43,894 nt of DNA, taken from NCBI GenBank assembly GCA_948956705.1, contig CARCZS010000024.1:1-43894 (forward strand). Direction: 5' to 3'. The notes under the pieces are model-generated. The model had not been told where the DNA came from. It worked only from the letters and a program-made list of their open reading frames with translations, and made no database searches. Made by a program: the position numbers and the translations under genes. The stretch comes from an uncultured Phocaeicola sp. (GTDB taxonomy: Bacteria > Bacteroidota > Bacteroidia > Bacteroidales > Bacteroidaceae). Shown here one piece after another: positions 36,431 through 43,894 of this stretch. Position 1 is the stretch's first letter. Each line of letters opens with the position of its first letter.

Positions 36431-37975
36431 CTAGTATCCGGGATTTTGCTTAATCTGACCCTGACCTTCATTGATGGCAGAATCTGGCAATGGAAATACG
36501 TGCATAATAGTCCCTTTTTGTGATATGACATCCGGCCACCCGTTTGCCTTACACTTGTTGGACATGAATTCTACGTACTTATTGTTACGGATTAAGTCTT
36601 GACGGCGTTGTCCACTTTCATACCACAATTCGTGAGCGCGTTCCCACAACAGTTTGTCAATGAAGTCTTCAGCACCGGTGAAATCAGCAGCGGTATAGGC
36701 GGGCAATCCGGCACGAGTACGTACTTGGTTCAGCAAGTCGATTGCCTCTGCACTTACAGAATTGTCTTTGTGTACCAAGGCTTCCGACATCAAAGTCAAT
36801 ACGTCAGCATAACGGTAAACAATCCAGTCGGTAACACAGTGGTCACCTACATTGTCTTCAATTTTGTATTTCAAAGGAATAACGCCATCTGCCAATGAGT
36901 TGGCGCTGCTTCCCTTGTTTTCCTGATTATAAGTATTGGTTCCATCACTGTATTCCGATATGATGACAGAGGTACGTTGGTCACCTTCTTCAAAAGTATT
37001 GAAAAAGTCCCATAGCATTTTGTAACCTCCCCAACCTCCTGCAAATGAACCTTGCGGAGAATCTACCAAGTTACCTACAATGGCGTGTGGATACCACAAG
37101 TGATATTGATAACCTTCCTCACAATTGACAGCCCAAATGGTTTCCGCATTCTTTTCATTGGCAAAAGTAAAAATATTGGCATATGCGCAGCTTTCGTTAC
37201 CTTTGTCTGTTACCAAAGCGTAACCGTATTCCGGTTTCATCAGTTCGCGACCTTCGGCCACCGCCTTGTCCCATTGGTGAGTTTGCATATAGAGCTTCAT
37301 CAAGATGGTGTGACACAGCCCGGCAGTAAAGCGTCCGTAGTCTGAATCTCCTTTCTTATAGTTCTTCGGTAAAACTTTGGCAGCTTCCTGCAACTCAGTT
37401 TCGATGAACTTGATGGTTTCTTCTTCACTCAAACGAGGCAAAATCTTTTCTGCCATAGGGTCTTTCAGGGTTTCCAAATCGGCAACAATGATAGGACCGT
37501 ACATATCGTAGCCCACGAAGCCCAAAAAGCCGCGTCCACAACGAAGTTCGGCAATGTATTGCGCCTTTTTCGTTTCGTCCATATCAATATTTTGGATACG
37601 GTCGATGTTGAGGGTCATTTTGCTGATTCCATTCAAGCGTCCCCAAGTAGCAGTGGTATTTCGGGTTTCAATTTTAGTGAAATCAGCTTTTTCCAAACTA
37701 TACCAGCAGATGTCTCCCCACGAGCAGAAACCATAGTCTGAAGCTATGTCGGCTGTCAGTCCCGCACCTGTGGCAATGTTGAATAAGCCAGAGTATCCGT
37801 CATTTTGAAAAGGTCCGTAAGCACTGTCGGTCACCAAGTCTCTGGCATCACGTTCTGTAGTGGGATACATGGATGAATTAATTTTGTCATACACCTCCGA
37901 TTCTAACTGGCAACTTTGCAAAGCTCCTGATGCAAAAAGAGGTAACATGATAAGTGAACGATATATCTTTTTCAT
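36431..37975 (-). CDS. SusD/RagB-like glycan-binding lipoprotein (PUL2)
   Basis: A 514-residue surface lipoprotein, the substrate-binding partner of the SusC at 37993. The lipobox ends at Cys22 (GALQSCQLESEVY). Family motifs are YIAELRCGRGFLGFVGYDMYG, GRFTAGLCHTILMKLYMQTHQWD, VYRYADVLTLMSEALVHKD, LLWERAHELWYESGQRRQDLIR and the C-terminal VFPLPDSAIN ... QIKQNPGY. It starts 17 bp after susC and ends 14 bp before an intrinsic terminator. Its sequence differs clearly from the PUL1 SusD, so the two loci probably bind different glycans. Confidence 0.95.
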   Translation of the reverse strand: MKKIYRSLIMLPLFASGALQSCQLESEVYDKINSSMYPTTERDARDLVTDSAYGPFQNDGYSGLFNIATGAGLTADIASDYGFCSWGDICWYSLEKADFTKIETRNTTATWGRLNGISKMTLNIDRIQNIDMDETKKAQYIAELRCGRGFLGFVGYDMYGPIIVADLETLKDPMAEKILPRLSEEETIKFIETELQEAAKVLPKNYKKGDSDYGRFTAGLCHTILMKLYMQTHQWDKAVAEGRELMKPEYGYALVTDKGNESCAYANIFTFANEKNAETIWAVNCEEGYQYHLWYPHAIVGNLVDSPQGSFAGGWGGYKMLWDFFNTFEEGDQRTSVIISEYSDGTNTYNQENKGSSANSLADGVIPLKYKIEDNVGDHCVTDWIVYRYADVLTLMSEALVHKDNSVSAEAIDLLNQVRTRAGLPAYTAADFTGAEDFIDKLLWERAHELWYESGQRRQDLIRNNKYVEFMSNKCKANGWPDVISQKGTIMHVFPLPDSAINEGQGQIKQNPGY

Positions 37976-37992
37976 ATTTCTATTTCTTTAAA

Positions 37993-40900
37993 TTAAAAAC
38001 GTACTTCTAATCCTAAACTAAAGCTTCTTACATTCGGATAACTGGATAATGATTGGTCTGTTTCCGGGTCAAGACCTTTCCAGTTGGTGATAACGAACGG
38101 GTTGTTAACGTCTGCATATACACGGATGTTTTGTACAATGTTATTCTTGTGCAAGGGCACGGTATATCCCAAGGTGATGTTACGACAACGTAAAAAAGAT
38201 ACTTTTTCGTGATAATAGTCTCCTGTCTTGTAGTTAGAGGTCAACATACTTGGTACGTTCGTGTTCTGATTGTCTGCTCTCCAGCTGTTCAATGTCAATG
38301 TAGATTGGTTGATGCTGTTAGCTTCCAATGCGGGAATCCATCTGTCATAGTAGCTTCCGCTTCTCCAGCGACCTATTTCGCCATACATATAGACATTGAA
38401 GTCGAAGTTTTTATATTTCAATGTATTGTTCAAACCAAATGTGAGGGCCGGGTCTTCCGAACCTAATAAAACAACGTCTTCTTCGCCTAATACATTAGGA
38501 CTTCCTTCTTCATCTTTTAAATTTTGAATCTTAATCTGTCCGGGAAGCAAAGAAGGTTGCCAAGCGGGTGCTTTTTCGCCAGCCTGCAATAGTCCGTCTG
38601 ACTTATAAACGAAGATGGAACGGATATAGTCGTCTTCTTTTTGATAGACGCTAGGTCTCCAGTTCGGGTCACGTTCTTTCCAACGGTCTTCGTATTTGTA
38701 AAGAGTCAAGTCGGTAGACCAACTGAAGTCTTTGGTAACAATGTTTTGTGTATTTAACGTAAATTCGATACCTTGTCCTTGAGTTTTACCAATATTGGAA
38801 GCGATAGAAGTCAATTCATTGTAAGACGGCAATGATTTGTTGGTTACCAACAAGTCGGAGATGATACGGTTGTAATATTCTACGGTCATGTTGATGCGGT
38901 TATTCAAGAAGCCTAAATCCAAACCTACGTTGAATTCGCTGGTTGTTTCCCAAGTCAGTTTCTTGTTTCCCAATTGGTTGGCTGCCATACCTATATAGCC
39001 GACATTTCCGAATGCCCATTTACGACCTACACCGAAATAGTCGATGGTACGGTTACCTACATTGGAGTTACCGGTTTGTCCGTAACCTACGCGCAATTTA
39101 CCATTTGACAACCAAGTCAAATTTTTCATAAACTCTTCATCGCTAAAACGCCATGCCAACGAACCGGAAGCGAAAGTACCCCAACGGTGATCCGGGTCGA
39201 AATTGGATGCACCATCCATACGGATACTACCAGTTACTAAGTATTTGCCTTTGTAGGAGTAGTTCAAACGTGCAAAATAAGAGCCCAAAGAGCTAACACC
39301 TGCGCTAGAACCGCCATCTTTCATACCTGCACCTGCACCGATGTTGTTATAAAGGAAACCGTCAGTTGCAAAGTCATAGTTTGAAACATAGAAACCTTCG
39401 CTGGTGAATTTTTGGTATTCGTAACCAATCAAAGCGGTAATGCTATGATCTCCAATGGTTTTTATATAATTGGCAGTTAAGTCCAACAGATAGTCTACTG
39501 CATCGTTTTGTGACTGGCTGGCACTACCTCCCTGCTGTGCTCCGTACAAAGTGGTGTTGGGCACATATTGCTGACGTTTTGCCGAACGGCGGTCAAACCC
39601 GAATGTTGCTTTCAAAATCAAGTTTTTGATAGGTTCGGCTTGAAGATAACCGGAAGCCAATACGCGGTCTTTAGTAGTCTTGTCTTCAATGCCAAGTAAG
39701 GATACCGGATTAGGGAACTGTGTCTGGTCTGTAAATACTGAGAATTTACCATTTTCATCATACACAGGGATAGAAGGGTCAAAAGTAGCAGCCGAAGTCA
39801 GAATACCTGCATTTTCGTAGCTATTCTGTCCCAAAGGTACATTGCTGTACTGGTTACGGCTTAAGTTTACAGAAAGGCCTACTTTTACAACTTTAGAAAG
39901 GATATAATCCATATTAAATTTTCCTGTCAGACGTTCCAAGTCGTTGTTCTTCACGATACCGTCTTGCTGGAAGTAGTTCAAAGAAGTCAAGAAATGCATT
40001 TTTTCGGAACCTCCGGTCAACGACACATTATGTGACTGCTGGATACCAGTACGTGTTACTTCGTCCATCCAGTCGGTAGTGATGGCATTGGCTACTTCTG
40101 CGTCAGTATAGCGAGGAACGAAAGGAGCCGGATTAGGATTAGGAGTTACGTAGTCTGCGTAAATGCCTTGTCCGTTTTTGCTAAGCCATTGTTCTTTGGC
40201 TTTCATGTTGCGATAGGTACGATACTGCGGTCCGTCCAATATGTCATAGTGCTTGGCGATGGTTTGTACCGACATGTTACCTGAATAAGTTACGTCCAAA
40301 CGACTGCTTTGTTTCCCGCGCTTGGTGGTGATGATAATTACACCGTGACCGGCACGTGAACCGTAAATAGCTGTAGCCGAAGCGTCTTTTAGAACTTCGA
40401 TGCTTTCAATGTCGTTCGGGTTGATAGATTCCAATACATTGTCTTGACTACCTGCATCATAGCGGTTTCCACTGCCCGGATTGGTAGAAGAAGATATGGG
40501 GAATCCGTCAATGATAACTAATGGGTTGTTGCCGGCATTGATGGAGGTAGCACCACGAATTTGAAACGTAGCACCTGCTCCCGGCTGGGCACTGTTCTGT
40601 GTAACACGCAGACCTGCGGCCTTACCTGCCAATGCATGGCTGACAGTAGAGAAGGTACTGACGGGTTCATCGCTCATCTTTACAGATGAAATGGCACCGG
40701 TCAGGTCGCGTTTCTTCTGCACACCGTAGCCTACTACCACAACTTCATCCAGCACTTCGGTATCTTCGCTCATAGTAACAGCCAATTGTTTGCCTGCCTG
40801 AGGTTTCAAAACCTGTGTCTTATAACCGATATAAGAAACTTCCAATTCTGCTTTAGCCGAGCTTACGGTTAAAATAAATTTACCATCCAAATCAGTTACA

Positions 40901-41391
40901 GTACCGTTTGTTGTTCCTTTTTCCACTACACTGGCACCGATAATAGGTTCACCGGTTGCATCAAGTACTGTACCACTTACCACAGTAGAAGTCTGTTTAA
41001 CAGCTTTAGTTCCTTCTGTAGAGAGGATAATTTTCTTATCCAAAACAGAATAAGTCACATTCGTTCCAGCAAATACCTTCTCCAGAACTTCAAACACATT
41101 TCCTTGATTAGCCGAAACAGACACACGACGATTCAAATCTACATGTTTATTATTGAAAAAGAAATCAAAACCGGTTTTTGCCTTGATCTGATTCAATACT
41201 GTTTCAACTGTTTGATTACTAGCATCAATGCTGATTTTTGTTTTTTGCGCATACGTTTCTGCTGCATGAGTCAAGCTCAATGAGCAGGCGAGAAATAGAA
41301 CACATAGTCTCATAAACAATGGGATTTTGTTAAATGATAGCCATAACGACTTTATCATCCAGAATACTTGGATGCTAAAAGGATTTTGCAT
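37993..41391 (-). CDS. SusC-like TonB-dependent transporter/transducer with STN domain (PUL2)
   Basis: A 1132-residue outer-membrane transporter. The signal region (up to about 48, AAETYAQ) is followed by an STN domain (about 50-126, ISIDASNQTVETVLNQIKAK in part), a carboxypeptidase-regulatory-like domain (136-208), the TonB-box-like VLDEVVVVGYG (213-223), a plug (about 226-345, with DASATAIYGSRAGHGV) and the barrel, ending SFSLGLEVRF. The STN domain is the part that contacts a FecR anti-sigma factor, so the protein both imports glycan and signals, in line with fecR 173 bp upstream. ATGs at residues 1, 12 and 27 are possible starts. A candidate antisense RNA covers its leader. Confidence 0.95.
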   Translation of the reverse strand: MQNPFSIQVFWMIKSLWLSFNKIPLFMRLCVLFLACSLSLTHAAETYAQKTKISIDASNQTVETVLNQIKAKTGFDFFFNNKHVDLNRRVSVSANQGNVFEVLEKVFAGTNVTYSVLDKKIILSTEGTKAVKQTSTVVSGTVLDATGEPIIGASVVEKGTTNGTVTDLDGKFILTVSSAKAELEVSYIGYKTQVLKPQAGKQLAVTMSEDTEVLDEVVVVGYGVQKKRDLTGAISSVKMSDEPVSTFSTVSHALAGKAAGLRVTQNSAQPGAGATFQIRGATSINAGNNPLVIIDGFPISSSTNPGSGNRYDAGSQDNVLESINPNDIESIEVLKDASATAIYGSRAGHGVIIITTKRGKQSSRLDVTYSGNMSVQTIAKHYDILDGPQYRTYRNMKAKEQWLSKNGQGIYADYVTPNPNPAPFVPRYTDAEVANAITTDWMDEVTRTGIQQSHNVSLTGGSEKMHFLTSLNYFQQDGIVKNNDLERLTGKFNMDYILSKVVKVGLSVNLSRNQYSNVPLGQNSYENAGILTSAATFDPSIPVYDENGKFSVFTDQTQFPNPVSLLGIEDKTTKDRVLASGYLQAEPIKNLILKATFGFDRRSAKRQQYVPNTTLYGAQQGGSASQSQNDAVDYLLDLTANYIKTIGDHSITALIGYEYQKFTSEGFYVSNYDFATDGFLYNNIGAGAGMKDGGSSAGVSSLGSYFARLNYSYKGKYLVTGSIRMDGASNFDPDHRWGTFASGSLAWRFSDEEFMKNLTWLSNGKLRVGYGQTGNSNVGNRTIDYFGVGRKWAFGNVGYIGMAANQLGNKKLTWETTSEFNVGLDLGFLNNRINMTVEYYNRIISDLLVTNKSLPSYNELTSIASNIGKTQGQGIEFTLNTQNIVTKDFSWSTDLTLYKYEDRWKERDPNWRPSVYQKEDDYIRSIFVYKSDGLLQAGEKAPAWQPSLLPGQIKIQNLKDEEGSPNVLGEEDVVLLGSEDPALTFGLNNTLKYKNFDFNVYMYGEIGRWRSGSYYDRWIPALEANSINQSTLTLNSWRADNQNTNVPSMLTSNYKTGDYYHEKVSFLRCRNITLGYTVPLHKNNIVQNIRVYADVNNPFVITNWKGLDPETDQSLSSYPNVRSFSLGLEVRF

Positions 41392-41398
41392 AATTTTG
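41367..41398 (+). promoter_or_regulatory. Candidate promoter of antisense small RNA
   Basis: CTTG (41367-41370), 20 bp, then TAATTTTG (41391-41398): an exact -7 and a -33 with one mismatch at ideal spacing, on the strand opposite to susC and overlapping its ATG. No plus-strand gene follows before fecR's 3' end, so its product would be a non-coding RNA. Confidence 0.55.
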
Positions 41399-41404
41399 TA
41401 AAGA

Positions 41405-41507
41405 CTGAGGTTAATAAAAATGTTATCTTAGCTTGTCGCCAAACAAGCTTTAAAAAGTTTTCATTTTTCCATGCGGTAGATACGCCAATATCTTCCGCAT
41501 GTTTTTT
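41405..41507 (+). ncRNA. Candidate antisense small RNA over the PUL2 susC leader
   Basis: Predicted from signals, not observed. A promoter at 41367-41398 would start an RNA near 41405, and an intrinsic terminator with T6 ends it at about 41507, giving about 100 nt. It would fold into two hairpins: AGCTTGT/ACAAGCT (41430-41449) and the long terminator stem. It is fully complementary to the untranslated leader between fecR and susC. PUL-associated antisense RNAs upstream of susC genes (the DonS type) are known in Bacteroides and often belong to sigma/anti-sigma PULs, which supports the call. Ends are approximate. Confidence 0.55.
41470..41507 (+). terminator. Intrinsic terminator, plus strand, between susC and fecR
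   Basis: CATGCGG-T-AGATA (41470-41482) pairs with TATCT-T-CCGCATG (41489-41501) apart from one mismatch, loop CGCCAA, followed by TTTTTT (41502-41507). On the minus strand no T run follows, so the signal is one-sided and points to a plus-strand transcript. The loop differs by frame choice but the stem is unambiguous. Confidence 0.8.
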
Positions 41508-41564
41508 GTTTTAAGGCGCTCTCTTTTGTTTCATAATATTTTTAAAAGGTTAATAAGGTTTTAT

Positions 41565-42605
41565 TTAATACATCTCTATCCGCTGTTTTTTATCAGAAAT
41601 ATTATCACTGTCCAAATAACGCCAATTTATTTTGGACGAGATTTTAAAATATTCCAAGATACGTTCCAAACGCTGAGTAGAGAACGTTCCTGTAAACGAA
41701 TATTCCTTAATACGATTATTCTTCACAATAAAGTCCACATTATAGCGTTTACCCAACATACGAAGGATATCCTCCATAGAGGTATTGTTAAATACTATCT
41801 TACCATCTTTCCAGGCAATCTCCGATTCGCAAGAGGTAGCAAACATTTTCGTCTCACCCGATGCCGGAGTGTACACCAGTTTATGATGAGGCTTCAGCTT
41901 TACCATCTTGGCTTCTCCTACTTTATCTTTAAAGAAAAAGCCAACACTTCCTTCCACCAATGTAGTCGAAATCCGACCGTCGGCGGCATACGCCTCCACA
42001 TTAAAACTAGTTCCGTATACTTCTATTTGTGACTGATGAACAGTAGAAATCACAAAACGTTTCTCTTCATTTTTCGTCACATCAAAATAAGCCTCACCAA
42101 TTAACTCCACTTCACGGCTTTCGCCTATAAAGCGGGAAGGATAACGCAATGAAGACTCAGAATTCAAATAAACCACAGTATTATCAGGCAATACGACCGA
42201 AGTAGTCATTCCCGGATTTGTCTTTATTTCAATCATTTGAGCCACTTCCTGCTGCTCATCCTTATCCTGATACATCCACAAAACAGCAATCAATAGTGGG
42301 ATGGACACCATTGCAGCTATTCGTTGCGTCCATTCCCACCAAGAGATTCTTTTTTTGTTCATCCTACCTTTTACCTTCCTTAATGCCTTTTCTATATCTA
42401 CACTTTTCATCACATGCAGCGTATCGGCGGCCCAATAAAGCGCATGAATCTGATTCACAATCTTACGGTGAGATTCATCCTGCGCTATCCATTCCTCCAC
42501 CAACCGACTTTCCGCTTCCGTTGTCATTCCTTCACAGAAACGAGGCAACAGTTCCTCTATGCTATTATTATATGTATTATCCGTATCTGTCATCTTTGAG
42601 CTCAT
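41565..42605 (-). CDS. FecR-family anti-sigma factor (PUL2)
   Basis: A 346-residue inner-membrane regulator that holds the ECF sigma factor until the STN domain of SusC signals. The N-terminal cytoplasmic part (1-90) has the anti-sigma type LPRFCEGMTTEAESRLVEEW, one membrane helix lies at about 93-112, the periplasmic FecR domain at about 125-230 (TSVVLPDNTVVYLNSESSLRY in part), and a C-terminal DUF4974-type secretin-like domain at about 265-335 (NNTSMEDILRMLGKRYNVDF). It is upstream of susC in the same direction and divergent from the sigma gene. Met5 (42593) is an alternative start. Confidence 0.95.
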   Translation of the reverse strand: MSSKMTDTDNTYNNSIEELLPRFCEGMTTEAESRLVEEWIAQDESHRKIVNQIHALYWAADTLHVMKSVDIEKALRKVKGRMNKKRISWWEWTQRIAAMVSIPLLIAVLWMYQDKDEQQEVAQMIEIKTNPGMTTSVVLPDNTVVYLNSESSLRYPSRFIGESREVELIGEAYFDVTKNEEKRFVISTVHQSQIEVYGTSFNVEAYAADGRISTTLVEGSVGFFFKDKVGEAKMVKLKPHHKLVYTPASGETKMFATSCESEIAWKDGKIVFNNTSMEDILRMLGKRYNVDFIVKNNRIKEYSFTGTFSTQRLERILEYFKISSKINWRYLDSDNISDKKQRIEMY

Positions 42606-42702
42606 TTACTATTAAGACAAGTTCCGAAGAAAGATTCCTAAACAAAAAATGATATTTTTTTAAAAAAAAGTATTTTAGTATTAAAAACATAGACGAAAAA
42701 CT

Positions 42703-42710
42703 TATCTTTG
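42703..42710 (+). promoter_or_regulatory. Candidate -7 box of the sigma factor gene
   Basis: TATCTTTG matches the consensus exactly, 26 bp upstream of the ATG at 42737. The upstream sequence is A/T-rich without a clear TTTG. Confidence 0.55.
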
Positions 42711-42736
42711 CAAACAAGTTAACGAGGAATAATAAG

Positions 42737-43318
42737 ATGAAAACAGACAAAAATATAGAAGATATGGCTTTATTGAGTTCCCTCCGAAAAGGGGAACAGA
42801 AAGCGTTCGACAGTCTGTTCAGAAAATATTATCCGATGCTATGCGCTTATGCCCACCGTTTCATTGAAATGGAAGATGCGGAAGAGATTGTTCAAGAAAT
42901 CATGCTCTGGGTATGGGAAAAACGTTCGGAACTGATAATCGAATCCTCCCTCAACCAGTATCTTTTCAAAATGACCTATCACCGGGCATTAAACCTTATA
43001 ACCAAGAAAGAAATCACTAGCCGGGCAGAAACCTTTTTCTATACCAAAAATCAGGAAGCGACGGAGGATGTGAATTATTATCAGATAGAAGAACTGAGCA
43101 AAAGAATCGAAAAGGCAATAGCTGCATTACCCGAATCTTATCAGACGGCATTTGTTATGCATCGTTTTAAAGGCATGAGCTATAAAGATATCGCCACCAT
43201 TTATAATGTGTCCCCCAAAACAATAGACTACCGCATTCAGCAAGCCTTGAAATTACTGAGAGAAGACCTAAAGGATTATTTGCCACTGACAGTATTGCTG
43301 GCATTGCATATCGGCTGA
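42737..43318 (+). CDS. ECF RNA polymerase sigma-70 factor (PUL2)
   Basis: A 193-residue extracytoplasmic-function sigma factor of the Bacteroidetes PUL type. Region 2 spans about 18-85 (FDSLFRKYYPMLCAYAHRF, then DAEEIVQEIMLWVWEKR), and region 4 about 122-178 (ALPESYQTAFVMHRFKGMSY, DIATIYNVSPKTIDYRIQQA). The C terminus is hydrophobic (YLPLTVLLALHIG). When released by FecR it should transcribe the PUL2 susC promoter. It is divergent from fecR across a 131-bp A/T-rich gap. Confidence 0.95.
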   Translation: MKTDKNIEDMALLSSLRKGEQKAFDSLFRKYYPMLCAYAHRFIEMEDAEEIVQEIMLWVWEKRSELIIESSLNQYLFKMTYHRALNLITKKEITSRAETFFYTKNQEATEDVNYYQIEELSKRIEKAIAALPESYQTAFVMHRFKGMSYKDIATIYNVSPKTIDYRIQQALKLLREDLKDYLPLTVLLALHIG

Positions 43319-43355
43319 TATGCAAATTTATTTTTTACCGGTTAATTCTTACTTT

Positions 43356-43727
43356 CTATACCTCTTCCATCCTTTCCAGCTCCCATCCGCAGAACTGCAT
43401 CACAATGCAATGCAGGCGGGTTCCCCTGCAAAGCTGCCGCACCTTCTCCCCTTCGGCATAACGGTGGATTTGCTGCACGGCTGCATCCCACTGTTCCGCC
43501 GACTGTGCCTCGAACTTGTCTTTCGGGAGATATTTCAGTTCCAGAATGTAGCTGTGCTCCACTTCAGGATATCGCTGCAGGTCCGGCATGAGGAACATGT
43601 CGCAGAAACCGTGGTTCAGCTCCACTTCGGGCATGGTCAGGTAATAGGCATTGATACTCAGGTAGGCGGTGAAGAAACCTTGAATGTTCCTTTCGCCCTC
43701 TATGCTGCTGCGTACCGATAAAATGTG
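43356..43727 (-). pseudogene. C-terminal remnant of an AAA-ATPase/PD-(D/E)XK nuclease-domain protein
   Basis: The last about 123 residues of a DUF1703-type PD-(D/E)XK nuclease-domain protein are readable: IEGERNIQGFFTAYLS, HGFCDMFLMPDL (Asp), YILELKYLPKD (the E-x-K), and AVQQIHRYAEGEKVRQLCRGTRLHCIVMQF in pieces ending MEEV. Upstream the frame meets a stop at 43773-43775 and sequence no longer resembles the family, and the usual N-terminal ATPase-like domain is not seen. It is a truncated copy or one whose 5' part was lost by rearrangement. The family is very multicopy in Bacteroides. From 43728 to the window end I see no gene. Confidence 0.65.
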
Positions 43728-43894
43728 TAGTTCGTGACAAGTATCGGGTGTAATGCCGGCTCTCGGCTTTTGTCATAAAGGTCTTGTCATACAATGACTG
43801 AATCCACCACTTAACTTTTTCTATAACGCTTTCATTTACGGTAGGCTAAAAAGACGGCGGAAGTGATTTCTTCTTAACACCGGTAGCCAATACA

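Overview
This window is a chromosomal segment of a gut Bacteroides (Bacteroides sensu stricto; I cannot fix the species). The evidence is two SusC/SusD pairs, a one-protein hybrid two-component regulator (HTCS), an ECF sigma/FecR pair, many secreted glycosidases, and promoter boxes of the Bacteroides -33/-7 type (TTTG, about 20 bp, TAnnTTTG) with little Shine-Dalgarno signal. No tRNA, rRNA, CRISPR array, phage or IS transposase gene was seen.

Layout. 1-4.4 kb: a truncated dispersed repeat, then a minus-strand operon (GH3-family adenylating enzyme, Ig-like lipoprotein, DUF3108 protein). 4.5-5.5 kb: a 6-phosphofructokinase whose stop overlaps that of the convergent HTCS gene. 5.5-19.6 kb: polysaccharide utilization locus 1 (PUL1), with the HTCS regulator divergent from susC-susD, a GH29-GH36 fusion enzyme and a serine-type sulfatase. 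19.6-22.8 kb: housekeeping genes acpP-fabF-rnc (minus) and purN (plus). 22.8-25.8 kb: a divergent GH95-like enzyme with its own promoter, flanked by three kinds of palindromic intergenic repeat. 25.8-43.3 kb: PUL2, read mostly on the minus strand: fecR, susC (with an STN signalling domain), susD, an HGSNAT/NagX-like membrane acetyltransferase, GH27, two large secreted enzymes I cannot assign to a family, and GH89, with the ECF sigma gene divergent from fecR. The last 0.6 kb holds the remnant of a PD-(D/E)XK nuclease-domain protein.

How it works together. Both PULs look aimed at host-type glycans. PUL1 pairs alpha-fucosidase and alpha-galactosidase modules in one chain with a sulfatase. PUL2 pairs alpha-GlcNAc-ase (GH89) and alpha-galactosidase (GH27) under trans-envelope SusC/FecR/sigma control, the usual arrangement for mucin O-glycan PULs. 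In both, the susCD pair is separated from the enzyme genes by a strong RNA hairpin plus a candidate internal promoter, suggesting separate tuning of import and hydrolysis.

Most interesting: a candidate plus-strand small RNA of about 100 nt, antisense to the leader of the PUL2 susC, with its own promoter and intrinsic terminator; two unassigned large enzymes in PUL2; the neighbouring NAGLU-like and HGSNAT-like genes; the GH29-GH36 fusion; and a 22-bp-periodic array inside an inverted-repeat element just upstream of the GH95-like promoter.
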